NCBI GenBank assembly: GCA_014595895.1
Contig: JABUKB010000003.1
Span: forward strand, 124,001-188,000
From: Lysinibacillus odysseyi
GTDB lineage: Bacteria > Bacillota > Bacilli > Bacillales_A > Planococcaceae
DNA length: 64,000 nt
Reading direction: 5' to 3'
The notes beneath the pieces were generated by a model that was not told where the DNA came from, did no database searches, and was given only the letters and a program-made list of their open reading frames with translations. Numbering within the stretch: position 1 is the first letter of the stretch; each line of letters opens with the position of its first letter. Shown piece by piece: positions 36,347-45,522 of this stretch. The position numbers and the translations under genes were made by a program.

Positions 36347-36380
36347 ATTTATGATACGGTTCTCCGTGACTAATGTAAGC
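36347..36380 (+). repeat. att-like repeat copy 9
   Basis: ATTTATGATACGGTTCTCCG followed by TGACTAATGTAAGC; the core TTATGATACGGTTC is identical to the rlmH end. Confidence 0.75.
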
Positions 36381-36551
36381 ACATTTATCGTCTTTTACAT
36401 AAAAAAGAGAGATCATTTTTCTATGAAATCTCTTTTCGAAAATAGCAATCTGTTACATCCTGTTCCCCCAAGTAAAATCACATTAGCGAGCTACCCTTTC
36501 AGGTGTCGGTTGAATGGCTATAGAGAATTTCCATTGATACAAAATGCTTCA

Positions 36552-37397
36552 TTAAAATCGGAATTTAACTCGGACAGTGGCAGTCACCGTTATCCTTCCC
36601 GGTTCAATCGGCGTAACATATTGTTGATTACTTAGTTGAAGCGACTTATAGGGTAGTGGTGCAGTCGTATTTGGCTCTTCAATTATTTCTACTGGCAAGG
36701 CTTGTAAAGTTACATGCATCGTTTTAGCTATAGATTTTGCTTTTGCCATTGCATCTTTCATAGCAAACTGAAGTGCCTGTCGGTAGTAGGCGTTTGCATT
36801 TACTATGTTAAACTGAATAGCCGATATATGATTAGCCCCATTTTTTATCGCGGTATCAATTACTGTACCTACTTGACCAATGCCTGTTATTTTTACAGTA
36901 ACTGCATTTTGTACTTCATACCCTCTTAACACTTGTCTTCCTTCGATAAAATCATAGTTTGGAAAAACTGCATAAACAGTTGTTTTAATTGCTTCCCTTG
37001 GAATATTTAGCTCTATTAGCGACTCAATGACGCGATTCATAATGATCGCATTTTCTTGCTGAGCTGCACTAACATTGTTCCCTTCCGTCCGAACTTCTAT
37101 TTGAATTTGCGCATAATCCGGTTGCGCAACAATTTCTCCAATCCCTGTTACTGTAATTTCCCTTGGTGAGGTAGCCAATGGTTGCAACATCATTTGCGGA
37201 TAATACAATAACTTCCACCTTTCTTTTAATTGGTTTTCAATATCATATGCGCTTTGTCTAGGTAGTTGTTCTTTTTCATTGTTAAGCTCGATGCCGAAAT
37301 GCATGGATTCAATGGTTACGGTCACTCGATACAAATTCGTTTTTTCAATTACTTTTACAGAATTACGCCATTCCCTATACTGCCAGATTTGTTGCAT
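36552..37397 (-). CDS. SIMPL-domain (DUF541) protein
   Basis: A 281-residue protein of the SIMPL/DUF541 family: ITVTGIGEIVAQPDYAQIQI is the defining first strand, with YEVQNAVTVKI and the C-terminal VTATVRVKF strand. Unlike many relatives it shows no signal peptide and has an extra N-terminal stretch of about 95 residues of its own. Function of the family is poorly known. It is the only gene between the att-like copies at 36347 and 37546. Confidence 0.85.
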   Translation of the reverse strand: MQQIWQYREWRNSVKVIEKTNLYRVTVTIESMHFGIELNNEKEQLPRQSAYDIENQLKERWKLLYYPQMMLQPLATSPREITVTGIGEIVAQPDYAQIQIEVRTEGNNVSAAQQENAIIMNRVIESLIELNIPREAIKTTVYAVFPNYDFIEGRQVLRGYEVQNAVTVKITGIGQVGTVIDTAIKNGANHISAIQFNIVNANAYYRQALQFAMKDAMAKAKSIAKTMHVTLQALPVEIIEEPNTTAPLPYKSLQLSNQQYVTPIEPGRITVTATVRVKFRF

Positions 37398-37451
37398 ATC
37401 CTATGCATACTAAAAATTTCAGTTCATATTCATTTATATTTTTGAATTAAA

Positions 37452-37487
37452 AAACAGTGTAGTTTAAATCTAAACACTACACTGTTT
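37452..37487 (-). terminator. hairpin downstream of the queuosine operon
   Basis: AAACAGTGTAGT pairs perfectly with ACTACACTGTTT; an A tract on its left gives a U run on the minus strand. Confidence 0.75.
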
Positions 37488-37545
37488 GCTGAAAAGAAAT
37501 TGTTTATTTATTATAAAAAATTAACGGCATCAAAGAGAAAACCGG

Positions 37546-37583
37546 ACTTATTTATGATGCAGTTCTCCGTAACTAATGTAATT
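37546..37583 (+). repeat. att-like repeat copy 10
   Basis: ACTTATTTATGATGCAGTTC then TCCGTAACTAATGTAATT. Full palindromic layout with both the core and the right-hand TAACTAATGTAA arm. Confidence 0.7.
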
Positions 37584-37619
37584 ATGTTAAAAAAACATTT
37601 TGTAATATTATTATATTAA

Positions 37620-38168
37620 TTAGACAGACATTTTAGCTAGACGCTTTTCTCTATACGCTAAACCTTGTGCTAAAAGAGCCGCACCAATCATTTGCATGAC
37701 TATTTTTACAATCACTTGACCAACGATAGCTGCTGGGACAGCTACCCAAGGTACAAAGCCTGCACCAATTGGACTTAAGCCTACAACTACAAAGATAACT
37801 GAATCTAACAAACCACCCACAATTCCACTATAAAACACACGCCATGCCATCGGTAATTTTAAACGTGTATAGATTTCTGTATCTGCAGTTTCTGCTACTA
37901 AAAATGATAAGGCTGAAGCTGCAACGATGACTAATGTATCTCCTAATAAATAGGACGCCACTGCTGATAAAACTAACGCTAAGAAAATAAAGGCGTATGT
38001 CTTTTTGCGACCATATTTATTTTGAACTAAGTCACGGAAAATAAATGTCGCCCCAATAAAGAATGAGCCCATCGGTACAATAAACATTCCAAATTCAAGC
38101 GGCATAAATCTTGCGGTTACGACATTTGCCGCAACAATTGATACTAAATAAAGTAAAACTCTCATCAT
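37620..38168 (-). CDS. queuosine precursor transporter, YhhQ/VUT family
   Basis: A 182-residue protein with about six membrane segments, of the VUT/YhhQ family (FRDLVQNKYGRKKTY and WRVFYSGIVGGLLDSVIF are typical). YhhQ proteins import preQ0, preQ1 or queuine. It lies ten bases after queC on the same strand and therefore behind the queC preQ1 riboswitch, which supports a role in queuosine supply. Confidence 0.85.
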   Translation of the reverse strand: MMRVLLYLVSIVAANVVTARFMPLEFGMFIVPMGSFFIGATFIFRDLVQNKYGRKKTYAFIFLALVLSAVASYLLGDTLVIVAASALSFLVAETADTEIYTRLKLPMAWRVFYSGIVGGLLDSVIFVVVGLSPIGAGFVPWVAVPAAIVGQVIVKIVMQMIGAALLAQGLAYREKRLAKMSV

Positions 38169-38177
38169 AAAATCCTC

Positions 38178-38831
38178 CTATTTTAACGATTGTGCATAAG
38201 CTTCCATTCCTTGCAGACGAAGCTTACATGCTGGACACTCTCCGCATCCATCCGCGATTATTCCGTTATAACATGTCAATGTTTTTTGACGTACAAAGTC
38301 AAACGCACCTAGTTGATCCGCTAAAGCCCAAGTCTCTGCTTTATTGATCCACATGAGTGGCGTATGTATAACAAATGATGTATCCATCGATAAATTTAAT
38401 GTAACATTTAGTGATTTTACAAAGGCATCGCGACAATCTGGGTAGCCACTAAAATCAGTTTCACATACACCGGTCACAATATGCTTCGCGCCAATTTGAC
38501 TTGCTAAAATTCCTGCGAATGATAAAAAAACCAAATTACTACCTGGCACAAACGTAGATGGGAGCTCGCCTTCTGCTCCTTCTTTTATTTCGATATCAGC
38601 ACGTGTTAAAGCATTCGGTGCTAACTGATTCAAGAGCGACATATTTAAAATATGATGTCGTACATTCAACTCCTGTGCAATCTGTTTCGCGCACTCAATT
38701 TCCAGTGCATGTCGTTGCCCATAATCAAACGTTACGACTTCTACCTCTTTAAAGTTTTTTAAAGCCCAAAACAAACACGTTGTACTATCTTGACCGCCAC
38801 TAAATACAACGACGGCTTTATCAGATTTCAT
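38178..38831 (-). CDS. queC: 7-cyano-7-deazaguanine (preQ0) synthase
   Basis: A 217-residue QueC: the PP-loop ATP pyrophosphatase motif [15 protein letters not shown] near the N-terminus, and the zinc-binding cysteines in [19 protein letters not shown] near the C-terminus. It converts 7-carboxy-7-deazaguanine to preQ0 with ATP and ammonia. Start at 38831 with GGAGAGGAG upstream; an in-frame codon at 38867 lies within the terminator stem. Controlled by a preQ1 riboswitch at 38889-38922. queD and queE, normally next to it, are not in the window. Confidence 0.95.
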   Translation of the reverse strand: MKSDKAVVVFSGGQDSTTCLFWALKNFKEVEVVTFDYGQRHALEIECAKQIAQELNVRHHILNMSLLNQLAPNALTRADIEIKEGAEGELPSTFVPGSNLVFLSFAGILASQIGAKHIVTGVCETDFSGYPDCRDAFVKSLNVTLNLSMDTSFVIHTPLMWINKAETWALADQLGAFDFVRQKTLTCYNGIIADGCGECPACKLRLQGMEAYAQSLK

Positions 38832-38858
38832 TATTTTTTCTCCTCTCCTTGAAAATAA

Positions 38859-38885
38859 AAACAGCACTAAGATACAGTGCTGTTT
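38859..38885 (-). terminator. riboswitch-linked terminator before queC
   Basis: AAACAGCACT pairs with AGTGCTGTTT on the minus strand, followed by TTTTATTTTC, directly after the preQ1 aptamer. Confidence 0.8.
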
Positions 38886-38888
38886 GAT

Positions 38889-38922
38889 CTTAGTTTTTTA
38901 TAGAGGGTCGCTAATAACCTCT
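38889..38922 (-). promoter_or_regulatory. preQ1-I riboswitch upstream of queC
   Basis: On the minus strand: AGAGGTTATTAGCGACCCTC then TATAAAAAACTAAG. This is the preQ1 class I pattern: P1 stem AGAGG/CCTCT, a C- and A-containing loop and the A-rich tail forming the pseudoknot. A terminator follows. Confidence 0.9.
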
Positions 38923-38953
38923 CTTTGCAAGCAAAGTTTATGGAATTTAAAAA

Positions 38954-39454
38954 TTATCGATTATCAATTTTTTCAGGATATAAATCATGATTCATTAAAC
39001 GGTAGTTTGCTATTTCTTCATATTTCGTACCTAGACGACCGTAGTTACACCATGGATCGATTGAAATACCTCCACGTGGCGTAAACTTGCCCCATACTTC
39101 AATATAGCGGGGATCTAAAAGTTTAATTAAATCATTCATAATAATATTTACACAATCTTCGTGGAAATCCCCGTGATTGCGGAAACTAAATAAATATAAT
39201 TTTAACGACTTACTTTCCACAATTTTTTTATCTGGAATATAAGATATATACATCGTTGCAAAATCCGGCTGCTGCGTAATCGGACAAAGACTTGTAAACT
39301 CCGGACAATTAAATTTCACAAAATAATCACGGTCTACATGTAAATTGTCAACAGACTCTAATACTTCTGGTGCATATGCAAATGTGTAACTCACATTTTG
39401 ATTTCCTAATAATGTTAAATCCTCTAATCCTTCTGTTTGGTGACGACCAGACAT
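38954..39454 (-). CDS. queF: NADPH-dependent preQ0 reductase
   Basis: A 166-residue unimodular QueF that reduces preQ0 to preQ1. [13 protein letters not shown] holds the nucleophilic cysteine, [20 protein letters not shown] is the NADPH-binding signature with the substrate-binding His-Glu. Start ATG with AAGGAGG at 39454. It has its own preQ1 riboswitch and terminator upstream and is separated from queC by the second riboswitch, so the two are independently regulated. Confidence 0.96.
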   Translation of the reverse strand: MSGRHQTEGLEDLTLLGNQNVSYTFAYAPEVLESVDNLHVDRDYFVKFNCPEFTSLCPITQQPDFATMYISYIPDKKIVESKSLKLYLFSFRNHGDFHEDCVNIIMNDLIKLLDPRYIEVWGKFTPRGGISIDPWCNYGRLGTKYEEIANYRLMNHDLYPEKIDNR

Positions 39455-39540
39455 AAAAAAACCTCCTTAAGCTAATACCGGAGTATTCTAAGGAGGGCTA
39501 ACTATAACGACTATAAACAAACATCGGAGGCATAAAAAAA

Positions 39541-39563
39541 GCCACATCCGATATGGACATGGC
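39541..39563 (-). terminator. riboswitch-linked terminator before queF
   Basis: On the minus strand GCCATGTCC pairs with GGATGTGGC (one G-U) and is followed by TTTTTTT. Confidence 0.85.
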
Positions 39564-39581
39564 GTAATATACATGTATCCA

Positions 39582-39616
39582 TAGTTTTTTATAGAGGGTA
39601 TCAGCTATGAACCTCT
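39582..39616 (-). promoter_or_regulatory. preQ1-I riboswitch upstream of queF
   Basis: On the minus strand: AGAGGTTCATAGCTGATACC then CTCTATAAAAAACTAT. It matches the preQ1 class I consensus almost exactly (AGAGGTTC, AGC, ACCCTCTATAAAAAACTA). Confidence 0.95.
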
Positions 39617-39892
39617 CCTGAACAACTCAGGTATTTTAATATTTTCCATTGTATTACAAATATTAGAAACTGTAAATCATTATTTTCAAACTACTACAAA
39701 TTGAAAAAATATCGAATTTCCCCTGTATTATCTTCTCTCAAAGCTTGCTCAGCAAGACAGTCATTTCTCTATAATTATTTGAGTGACTGAAACCAAAATA
39801 ACACAAATATTGTTAATCGACCTATTGTTGATTAATCTAACGTATATTACACTAAAAACAAGAGTGCAATAAACTACGGCAGGAGATATGCA

Positions 39893-42007
39893 ATGAAAAA
39901 TCTTTTTAAACCAGGAATCGTTATTTTAGACAAACTAACATTCAGTAAAAAATTTATGCTGTTATTCATCATCATCATATTAACATTTAGTTACCTGTTG
40001 TTGGATATTGTACAACAAACAAATAATCGAATTGCTACGATTAAAAAAGAGGCAACGGGAATTGACTTGATTGAAGAAGTTTATCCTGTAGTAAAATTCA
40101 TGCAACAACACCGTGGCCTTACGGTAAACTTATTGAGTGGAGATGCTTCCGCAGCTCCCAAAAGAGAAGACGCTGGTAAAAATGTAAACGATTCATTCGC
40201 TGTGTTACTGAAAGAGGTAGAAAATTACCCATCTTATACAGAAATTGAATCAAACATCAATACATTGAATGAAGATTGGAAGCAAGTACAATCTACATCA
40301 GCAAATGGTACTTCTAAAGAGGCCTTTGCATTACACAGTGATTTAATTGCCGAGATATTAGGTTTAATTAAGATAATTGCAGAAGAGACTAAGCTTTCAT
40401 TAGAATCCGATGCGACAAAACATCATTTAAATAAATTACTAACTGAAACCTTACCACCTATTACAGAAAACATGGCGAAAGCACGTGGGACAGGAGTCGG
40501 GGTGGCGACAAAAAAAGAATTAACTGACGACAATCGTTACCAGCTCTTATTTCTAATGCAAACGATGCAAAGCTATGTAGACGCATCATCTAATGATTAT
40601 GAAGCGATTTTCAAATTAGATCCTTCGTTAAAAACAAGATTGGAAACACAAGCAAATGAATCATTAAAGAGTACGGAAGAGATTTTAGCTATCATTGATA
40701 AAGAATTATTGAAAGCTGAGACGATTACCATTGTCCCTTCTAATTATTTTGATTTAACGACTGCTAACATTGATTCGATTTTCGATTTAATTGATTTTCA
40801 AAAGAATGAACTGCAACATCGTTTAGAGAATGATCTAGCATTATATGAAAAGAAACGTGCTACAACATTAGCTGTTATTGCAGTTATTGTGTTCATCTTA
40901 CTTTATGCTTTACTCTCATTTTATTTCAGTATTCAGACGAAAGTAAAATCGATTCAGCACGTTACCGAACAACTAGCTACGGGCGATTTAACAAAGCATG
41001 TCGCCATCACATCAAAAGATGAATTTGCATCCATTTCAACATCACTAAATGAAATGATTGAAGAAATCAAAAGGGTCATTACAAATAGTAAAACAACAGC
41101 TAAATCTGTCGAGTCTTCTAGTAAAGATTTATTCACAATCACGGAAGAAACAACAGAAGCGACAAATTATATTTCTGAATCAATAGAAAAAGTATCAGAA
41201 ATCATCGAAGATCAATTGGAACAATCAAGAAATAACGTAAAATTAATGGATGATGCAGCTCAGCAATTAGAGATGATTGCACAAGCACATGTTCATGTGT
41301 TAGATGCTTCTGACGCTACACTACGTGAAGTAGAAGACGGAGATCAAAACTTTGATAATTTGACTAAACAAATGACTGTTATTACACAATCCGTGGACAC
41401 TACTTCAGAAGTAATCCATCAATTAAACGAGCGTTCCAAGGAAATCGGTTTGATTTTAGATGCGATTGTTTCCATCGCAGCACAGACAAATTTGTTAAGT
41501 TTGAATGCAGCAATTGAAGCTGCGCGTGCGGGAGAACATGGGAAAGGCTTTGCCGTTGTAGCTGATGAAGTACGAAAATTAGCCGATGAATCATCCCGTT
41601 TGACAGAACAAATTCGCCATATTGTTCAAGGAATTCAACAAGATACAACAACTTCCGTAACCGCTATGCAAAATGTATCGAATGAAACAGTAGCTGGCAC
41701 AAATTTAATCTATACAACAAAAGACTCGTTAACTCGAATCTTCGAACGAACAAGAAATGTTTCAGAAGAAATTCATACCGTTATAAAATCGGTTGACACC
41801 GTTGCAAAAGAAATGAAAATATTAGATGATTCTATTCATTTAGAAGCTGACCAAGCAAAAGTATCAGAGCACAATATTCAATCTATTGTAGCAGCAACAG
41901 AACAACAACTCGCTGCAATGGAGGAAGTAACTGCTTCCGCTCAAATACTAAGTGATAAAGCTTTACAATTAAAAGATACGATGGAAAATTTCAAAACGGA
42001 GGAATGA
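39893..42007 (+). CDS. methyl-accepting chemotaxis protein
   Basis: A 704-residue transmembrane chemoreceptor. First membrane helix at about residues 18-38; an all-helical extracellular sensor of about 270 residues follows, in which [15 protein letters not shown] resembles the start of a NIT (nitrate/nitrite-sensing) domain. Second helix at about residues 325-345, then HAMP ([14 protein letters not shown]) and the signalling hairpin [20 protein letters not shown], which is diagnostic. No C-terminal CheR-binding pentapeptide was seen. Ligand unknown. Transcribed alone with a terminator at 42026. Confidence 0.92.
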   Translation: MKNLFKPGIVILDKLTFSKKFMLLFIIIILTFSYLLLDIVQQTNNRIATIKKEATGIDLIEEVYPVVKFMQQHRGLTVNLLSGDASAAPKREDAGKNVNDSFAVLLKEVENYPSYTEIESNINTLNEDWKQVQSTSANGTSKEAFALHSDLIAEILGLIKIIAEETKLSLESDATKHHLNKLLTETLPPITENMAKARGTGVGVATKKELTDDNRYQLLFLMQTMQSYVDASSNDYEAIFKLDPSLKTRLETQANESLKSTEEILAIIDKELLKAETITIVPSNYFDLTTANIDSIFDLIDFQKNELQHRLENDLALYEKKRATTLAVIAVIVFILLYALLSFYFSIQTKVKSIQHVTEQLATGDLTKHVAITSKDEFASISTSLNEMIEEIKRVITNSKTTAKSVESSSKDLFTITEETTEATNYISESIEKVSEIIEDQLEQSRNNVKLMDDAAQQLEMIAQAHVHVLDASDATLREVEDGDQNFDNLTKQMTVITQSVDTTSEVIHQLNERSKEIGLILDAIVSIAAQTNLLSLNAAIEAARAGEHGKGFAVVADEVRKLADESSRLTEQIRHIVQGIQQDTTTSVTAMQNVSNETVAGTNLIYTTKDSLTRIFERTRNVSEEIHTVIKSVDTVAKEMKILDDSIHLEADQAKVSEHNIQSIVAATEQQLAAMEEVTASAQILSDKALQLKDTMENFKTEE

Positions 42008-42025
42008 CCATTCCGTTTACACTCT

Positions 42026-42054
42026 AAGAGCCTCTTTAAAGGAGGCTCTTTTTT
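42026..42054 (+). terminator. terminator of the chemoreceptor gene
   Basis: AAGAGCCTC pairs with GAGGCTCTT, followed by TTTTAT. Confidence 0.8.
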
Positions 42055-42105
42055 ATCATCAATAAAACTTATATTGTTTTTACTCATGATGATTAATAAA
42101 TGCAC

Positions 42106-43482
42106 TTAAGTATTGACCACTATCTCATTGTTCTCTAACAGCGGTGTTTTAGCTTCAACACCGAGCTTTTTTAATAGTTTTGCAATGGTTTGCATAGCAC
42201 TTTTAGAGTTGATTTTTCCTTCTATGTAATAGATTTCACCCGTTAAAGTAGATTGGTACTCACGAATGGTAGTGAATTTTCTTCTATCCAAATGCACTGG
42301 CTGCATTGCTATTGCATAACGTTTTCCCCCGTCACCGCTTCCAAGAATGACACCTTCATCAACGAGTTCTCTTAATGGAAGACCTTGTTCCTCAATCCAT
42401 TGCAGTGTCTTGTTCCAAATTTGCGGAACACTTTCGCCTGTTAAGACCTTTTCATTTCCTTCATGATGAATGATAATGGTTAGCTCATCCCATCTTTTAT
42501 GGATCGTTCTTTGGAATTGAGGAGAGAAATTCCATAATTCATCTACATCATTTTCTTCATCTAGGATCCAGCGAATCGTTCTAAACACATCACCGTACGT
42601 TTCTGTTACGACCATCTTTACATAGTCTCTTTCTTCACTATCGTCTTCGTTGGATATATTCGTAATTGCTTTCATAACATCTTCAAATCGGTCGTATATA
42701 GAGCGAGCCAAAATCCTTTCTTCTTCTATGGTAGCTAGCTTTTCGCGTTTGTTTTTATATGGCATCCGTAACGCGTCTACATATTGTTGAATGATAGGTT
42801 TGGCATATATATTTAAGTCCGGATTATCCAAACAAGGCATTAGAACGAAGTCTACCAGTTGCTGATAATCAATTCCAATCCATCTAGAACTCCCAAAAGT
42901 TGCTTCATTCGACTCTTTCATTTGGCTTTTCGGGACTAATGCAACGAGTAGAAACTTATCATCTTTAAAAGTTTCCTCAAATTTCCGTAAATATTTATTG
43001 CATTGATTTACGTCCACTCTTGCATATACCTTTTGTTCTACAGCAAGGATCAATTTTTGCTCATTCGTTTTCTCTTTTTCATCAACGATATTTACTTTGA
43101 AAAAGACATCCAGCCTTCCTTTTTCATCATTTCTCTCCAATTCTTCCTCTACTTCATATATATCTAGTTTATTTATATCCTTTTCTGCGATTACCTCAGG
43201 ATTTCGGAATTGATTTACATTTAGCATCGCAATATCGGTAATGTCATCAATATTTTTATCCGCTGACTCTGCTACAATCATTAAAAATCTTTGAAAAGGA
43301 TAATAGCCTAACATATGTCGCTCTGTCGGATTTAAAAGCCATGATAAAAACTTTGAGTGCCAAGTTTCAAGATGAGTCGCTCCTACAACATGAAACACAT
43401 TTGGTCGGTCAATTAAAAATTTTAATGCAACAAAATCTTTGTCCATTGTTAGTTCATAAAGCATCCGTTTAAGGGATTTCAT
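42106..43482 (-). CDS. PD-(D/E)XK nuclease superfamily protein
   Basis: A 458-residue soluble protein. THLETWHSKFLSWLLNP at the N-terminus, GRLDVFFKV (Asp) and LILAVEQKVYARVDVNQC (Glu-x-Lys) give the D ... E-x-K active-site layout of the PDDEXK_4 group of nuclease-like proteins, often found in mobile or defence contexts. No methylase, specificity subunit or ATPase accompanies it. AGGAGG precedes both an ATG (43482) and a GTG three bases earlier. It lies in the segment between the att-like copies at 37546 and 45243. Function uncertain: solitary nuclease, defence effector or domesticated protein. Confidence 0.72.
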   Translation of the reverse strand: MKSLKRMLYELTMDKDFVALKFLIDRPNVFHVVGATHLETWHSKFLSWLLNPTERHMLGYYPFQRFLMIVAESADKNIDDITDIAMLNVNQFRNPEVIAEKDINKLDIYEVEEELERNDEKGRLDVFFKVNIVDEKEKTNEQKLILAVEQKVYARVDVNQCNKYLRKFEETFKDDKFLLVALVPKSQMKESNEATFGSSRWIGIDYQQLVDFVLMPCLDNPDLNIYAKPIIQQYVDALRMPYKNKREKLATIEEERILARSIYDRFEDVMKAITNISNEDDSEERDYVKMVVTETYGDVFRTIRWILDEENDVDELWNFSPQFQRTIHKRWDELTIIIHHEGNEKVLTGESVPQIWNKTLQWIEEQGLPLRELVDEGVILGSGDGGKRYAIAMQPVHLDRRKFTTIREYQSTLTGEIYYIEGKINSKSAMQTIAKLLKKLGVEAKTPLLENNEIVVNT

Positions 43483-43848
43483 CACATATTTCCTCCTGCT
43501 AATGTTTTGATGTAAATGGAAATCATATGTATAAAAAAGAAGCCCTTTTCTAACAGAATGAAGTTACTACATATTATTCGAAAAGAGGACTTCCCTATGG
43601 AATAAGTCTACTATAGCTATTGTGAATGTACTAACCAACCATACTGATAAAAAGTTAACACTACTATGTTGCCATTAAGAAAAGCCTGGGATGGGTAAAC
43701 AAACAATGGAAAATATAAAGAAGCGGGCCCCAAAGGTGGTACAATAATCACCGCTATTTACATGCTGATTATTCAAGTAAGCAAAAGGGTATGACGATTT
43801 AACGCCATACCCCCTATTTTATCGTTTTTGCATTTTGTACTTGGAACT
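43483..43848. other. intergenic region, no gene seen
   Basis: Includes a long imperfect hairpin (43539-43593: GAAGCCCTTTTC with GAAAAGAGGACTTC) and the terminator at 43787. No open frame was recognised. Confidence 0.5.
43787..43812 (-). terminator. terminator of the glycine-betaine binding protein gene
   Basis: GGGTATG pairs with CATACCC about 40 bases past the gene's stop. Confidence 0.6.
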
Positions 43849-44712
43849 TTAAGTAATATCTTTTGTCCACTCGGCAACTTTCGCTTCATTTTCTTTAATC
43901 CATTTTTTTGCTGCATCTTTAGGATCCATGCCTTCCATAATATCATACATAACACTTTCTATATCTTCCGGAGTCCAGTGGAAATTTTTGAGAACGCTGT
44001 ATGCTCCCGGATTATCCTCTTTAAATCCTATACGTGCAAATGTACCGATATACTCTTCAGTTCCATACATTCCTTTAGGGTCATCTAAATATTTCAAATC
44101 AAATGAGTTAAATTTCCAGTGAGGAGACCAACCTGTCACTATGATTTCCTCTCCGTTCTCAATCGCCTGCTTAAGAGCCCCTGTCATTGCTACTGAAGAT
44201 GAGCTAATTACCTTCCACCCTTCAAGGTTAGGATATATCTCATGCGCATTTTCTGTAGTTCCTGTTATATTTGCTCCTGGTTCAATGGCCGTTATCGTTT
44301 TACCTGCTTCATCTGTTAAATCTTCGATAGAGTCCACCTCCATATAACTAGGCACTACTAATCCAATCTTCCCACCTTTTAGATTTTCACCTAAATCATC
44401 TAAACGACCCTTGTACTTCTCAACTTGTGGGGCATGCGTCTGTGGCAGCCAAGCTGATACCATGCCATCAACCTCTCCATTAGCAAGGGCCTCCCACATA
44501 ATACCATTATCTAAAGGCGTTAGTGTTACATCATATCCTACATCTTCTAGAACTTGCCCTATTACATGTGTGGAGGCAACTTCAGTCTCCCATTCAACAT
44601 AGGCTAAGTTAACAGCTTGATTTTTTGTAGCTTCATTATCTGAAGCACAAGCAGCTAACAATAAACCTAATACTAAAACCAACCCTAGCTTTGATAATCT
44701 AATGAATCTCAT
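43849..44712 (-). CDS. glycine-betaine-type ABC transporter substrate-binding lipoprotein
   Basis: A 287-residue OpuAC-family binding protein. Signal peptide with lipobox LLLAACAS (lipidated Cys about residue 22), then AYVEWETEVASTHV, MVSAWLPQTH and VTGWSPHWKF, which carry the tryptophans and aromatic residues of a quaternary-amine binding site. The membrane and ATPase subunits are not encoded next to it, so it must work with components elsewhere or be a leftover. Compatible ligands are glycine betaine, proline betaine or choline. Confidence 0.88.
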   Translation of the reverse strand: MRFIRLSKLGLVLVLGLLLAACASDNEATKNQAVNLAYVEWETEVASTHVIGQVLEDVGYDVTLTPLDNGIMWEALANGEVDGMVSAWLPQTHAPQVEKYKGRLDDLGENLKGGKIGLVVPSYMEVDSIEDLTDEAGKTITAIEPGANITGTTENAHEIYPNLEGWKVISSSSVAMTGALKQAIENGEEIIVTGWSPHWKFNSFDLKYLDDPKGMYGTEEYIGTFARIGFKEDNPGAYSVLKNFHWTPEDIESVMYDIMEGMDPKDAAKKWIKENEAKVAEWTKDIT

Positions 44713-45050
44713 AAAATCTCCCTTTCTTCTTGTCTTGCTGAGAATGTTTTATATGTAAAAATCAACAAGTAACAACTTAATATTAACTATAGGTTGTTAC
44801 TTTTGTCAAATAGGTAATTAGTACAGAAGGCTTAGAGTTTTAAGGAGTATATTCAGTTTAAAATGTTAATAAGAGTAGGGTAGCATAATAGTTTTCACGT
44901 GAAACTGTAATAGTAGAATCGGGGAAATTTCTTGGTGCATGGTGCAGGAAGCAATTTATTGATCAATAAAAATTTTCATGCGTGGGGTTAGCCATTAGAA
45001 TGGCTCCTGTATGGGTTAATAAACTGGCAGTTGTCTGCTGGTTACCGATT

Positions 45051-45194
45051 AGGCAGTATGTTTTACTTGGCATCGGTGGTTCAATTGGAGCTTCTTTGAG
45101 ATACATCGTTTTTATATCTTTATTTACGATTCAAACACTCATCTTTCCTTTTGAATTGTTTGTGTACCCGACACAAGGAAACAAAGCCTCTTAA
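45051..45194 (+). pseudogene. N-terminal remnant of a CrcB-type fluoride exporter
   Basis: The plus strand encodes QYVLLGIGGSIGASLRYIVF, the characteristic first helix of CrcB/Fluc proteins, and then loses the family pattern within about 25 residues and stops. No fluoride riboswitch was recognised upstream. A truncated gene bounded on its right by a terminator and the att-like copy at 45241. Confidence 0.6.
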
Positions 45195-45199
45195 AAACT

Positions 45200-45238
45200 A
45201 AAAGACGAAGGAATCCGAGCAGGATTCTTTCGTCTTTT
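45200..45238 (+). terminator. terminator left of att copy 11
   Basis: AAAAGACGAAGGAATCC pairs with GGATTCTTTCGTCTTTT. Confidence 0.8.
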
Positions 45239-45240
45239 TA

Positions 45241-45296
45241 AAACCGAACTTACTTATGATAAGGCTCTCCTTAACTAGTGTAAGTACGGTTTTTTT
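45241..45296 (+). repeat. att-like repeat copy 11, full palindrome
   Basis: AAACCGAACTTAC pairs with GTAAGTACGGTTT; inside lies TTATGATAAGGCTCTCCTTA. This copy shows the complete nested layout of the family: outer stem, ACTTAC/GTAAGT and the inner TAAGG/CCTTA stem. Confidence 0.75.
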
Positions 45297-45305
45297 AGTA
45301 AAGAG

Positions 45306-45322
45306 GCTGGGACATAACCAGC
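45306..45322 (+). repeat. GAGGCTGGGACATAACC motif
   Basis: A near copy, GAGGATGGGACAAAACC, lies at 52139. The two flank the SDR/MFS block close to the att-like copies at 45241 and 52357. Nature unknown. Confidence 0.45.
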
Positions 45323-45522
45323 TTCTAATCATAAGAAAGTGGAATTTGAGACAGCTCTTGAATAGATAACTGTTCATCAATCAGAAACTATTTTTAATGA
45401 TATCTACTTCAGAAAACAGCACCTGCACCCCTCTGCTTAATGACAACATTCATGCCATCAGGCTCTCCATAGAGAATCCCCTTATGAATAAAAAAGCTAC
45501 TGAACGAACTTCTTTCTCATCA

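Larger units (their letters stand above)
36040..36551. other. intergenic region with two att-like copies
   Basis: Hairpin at 36202, partial att copy at 36237 and fuller copy at 36347. About 110 bases between the two copies hold no gene. Confidence 0.6.
39455..39892. other. divergent region: queF riboswitch and chemoreceptor upstream
   Basis: Left part is the queF leader; the right 270 bases precede the chemoreceptor gene and show no recognised sigma-D-type promoter or other element. Confidence 0.55.
44713..45522. other. region with crcB remnant, terminator and att-like copy
   Basis: About 810 bases. Contains a CrcB-like N-terminal fragment (45051), a terminator (45200), the att-like hairpin (45241) and a GAGGCTGGGACATAACC motif (45306). 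The stretch 45420-45500 encodes a short orphan reading GILYGEPDGMNVVIK on the minus strand that I do not recognise. Confidence 0.5.

Noticed and set aside
36261-36635. 124-residue plus-strand frame
   Set aside because: It crosses an att-like repeat and the end of the SIMPL gene, with no ribosome site or family pattern.
45420-45500. Minus-strand fragment reading GILYGEPDGMNVVIK after the MarR stop
   Set aside because: Too short and not matched to a family I can name; mentioned only in the region note.
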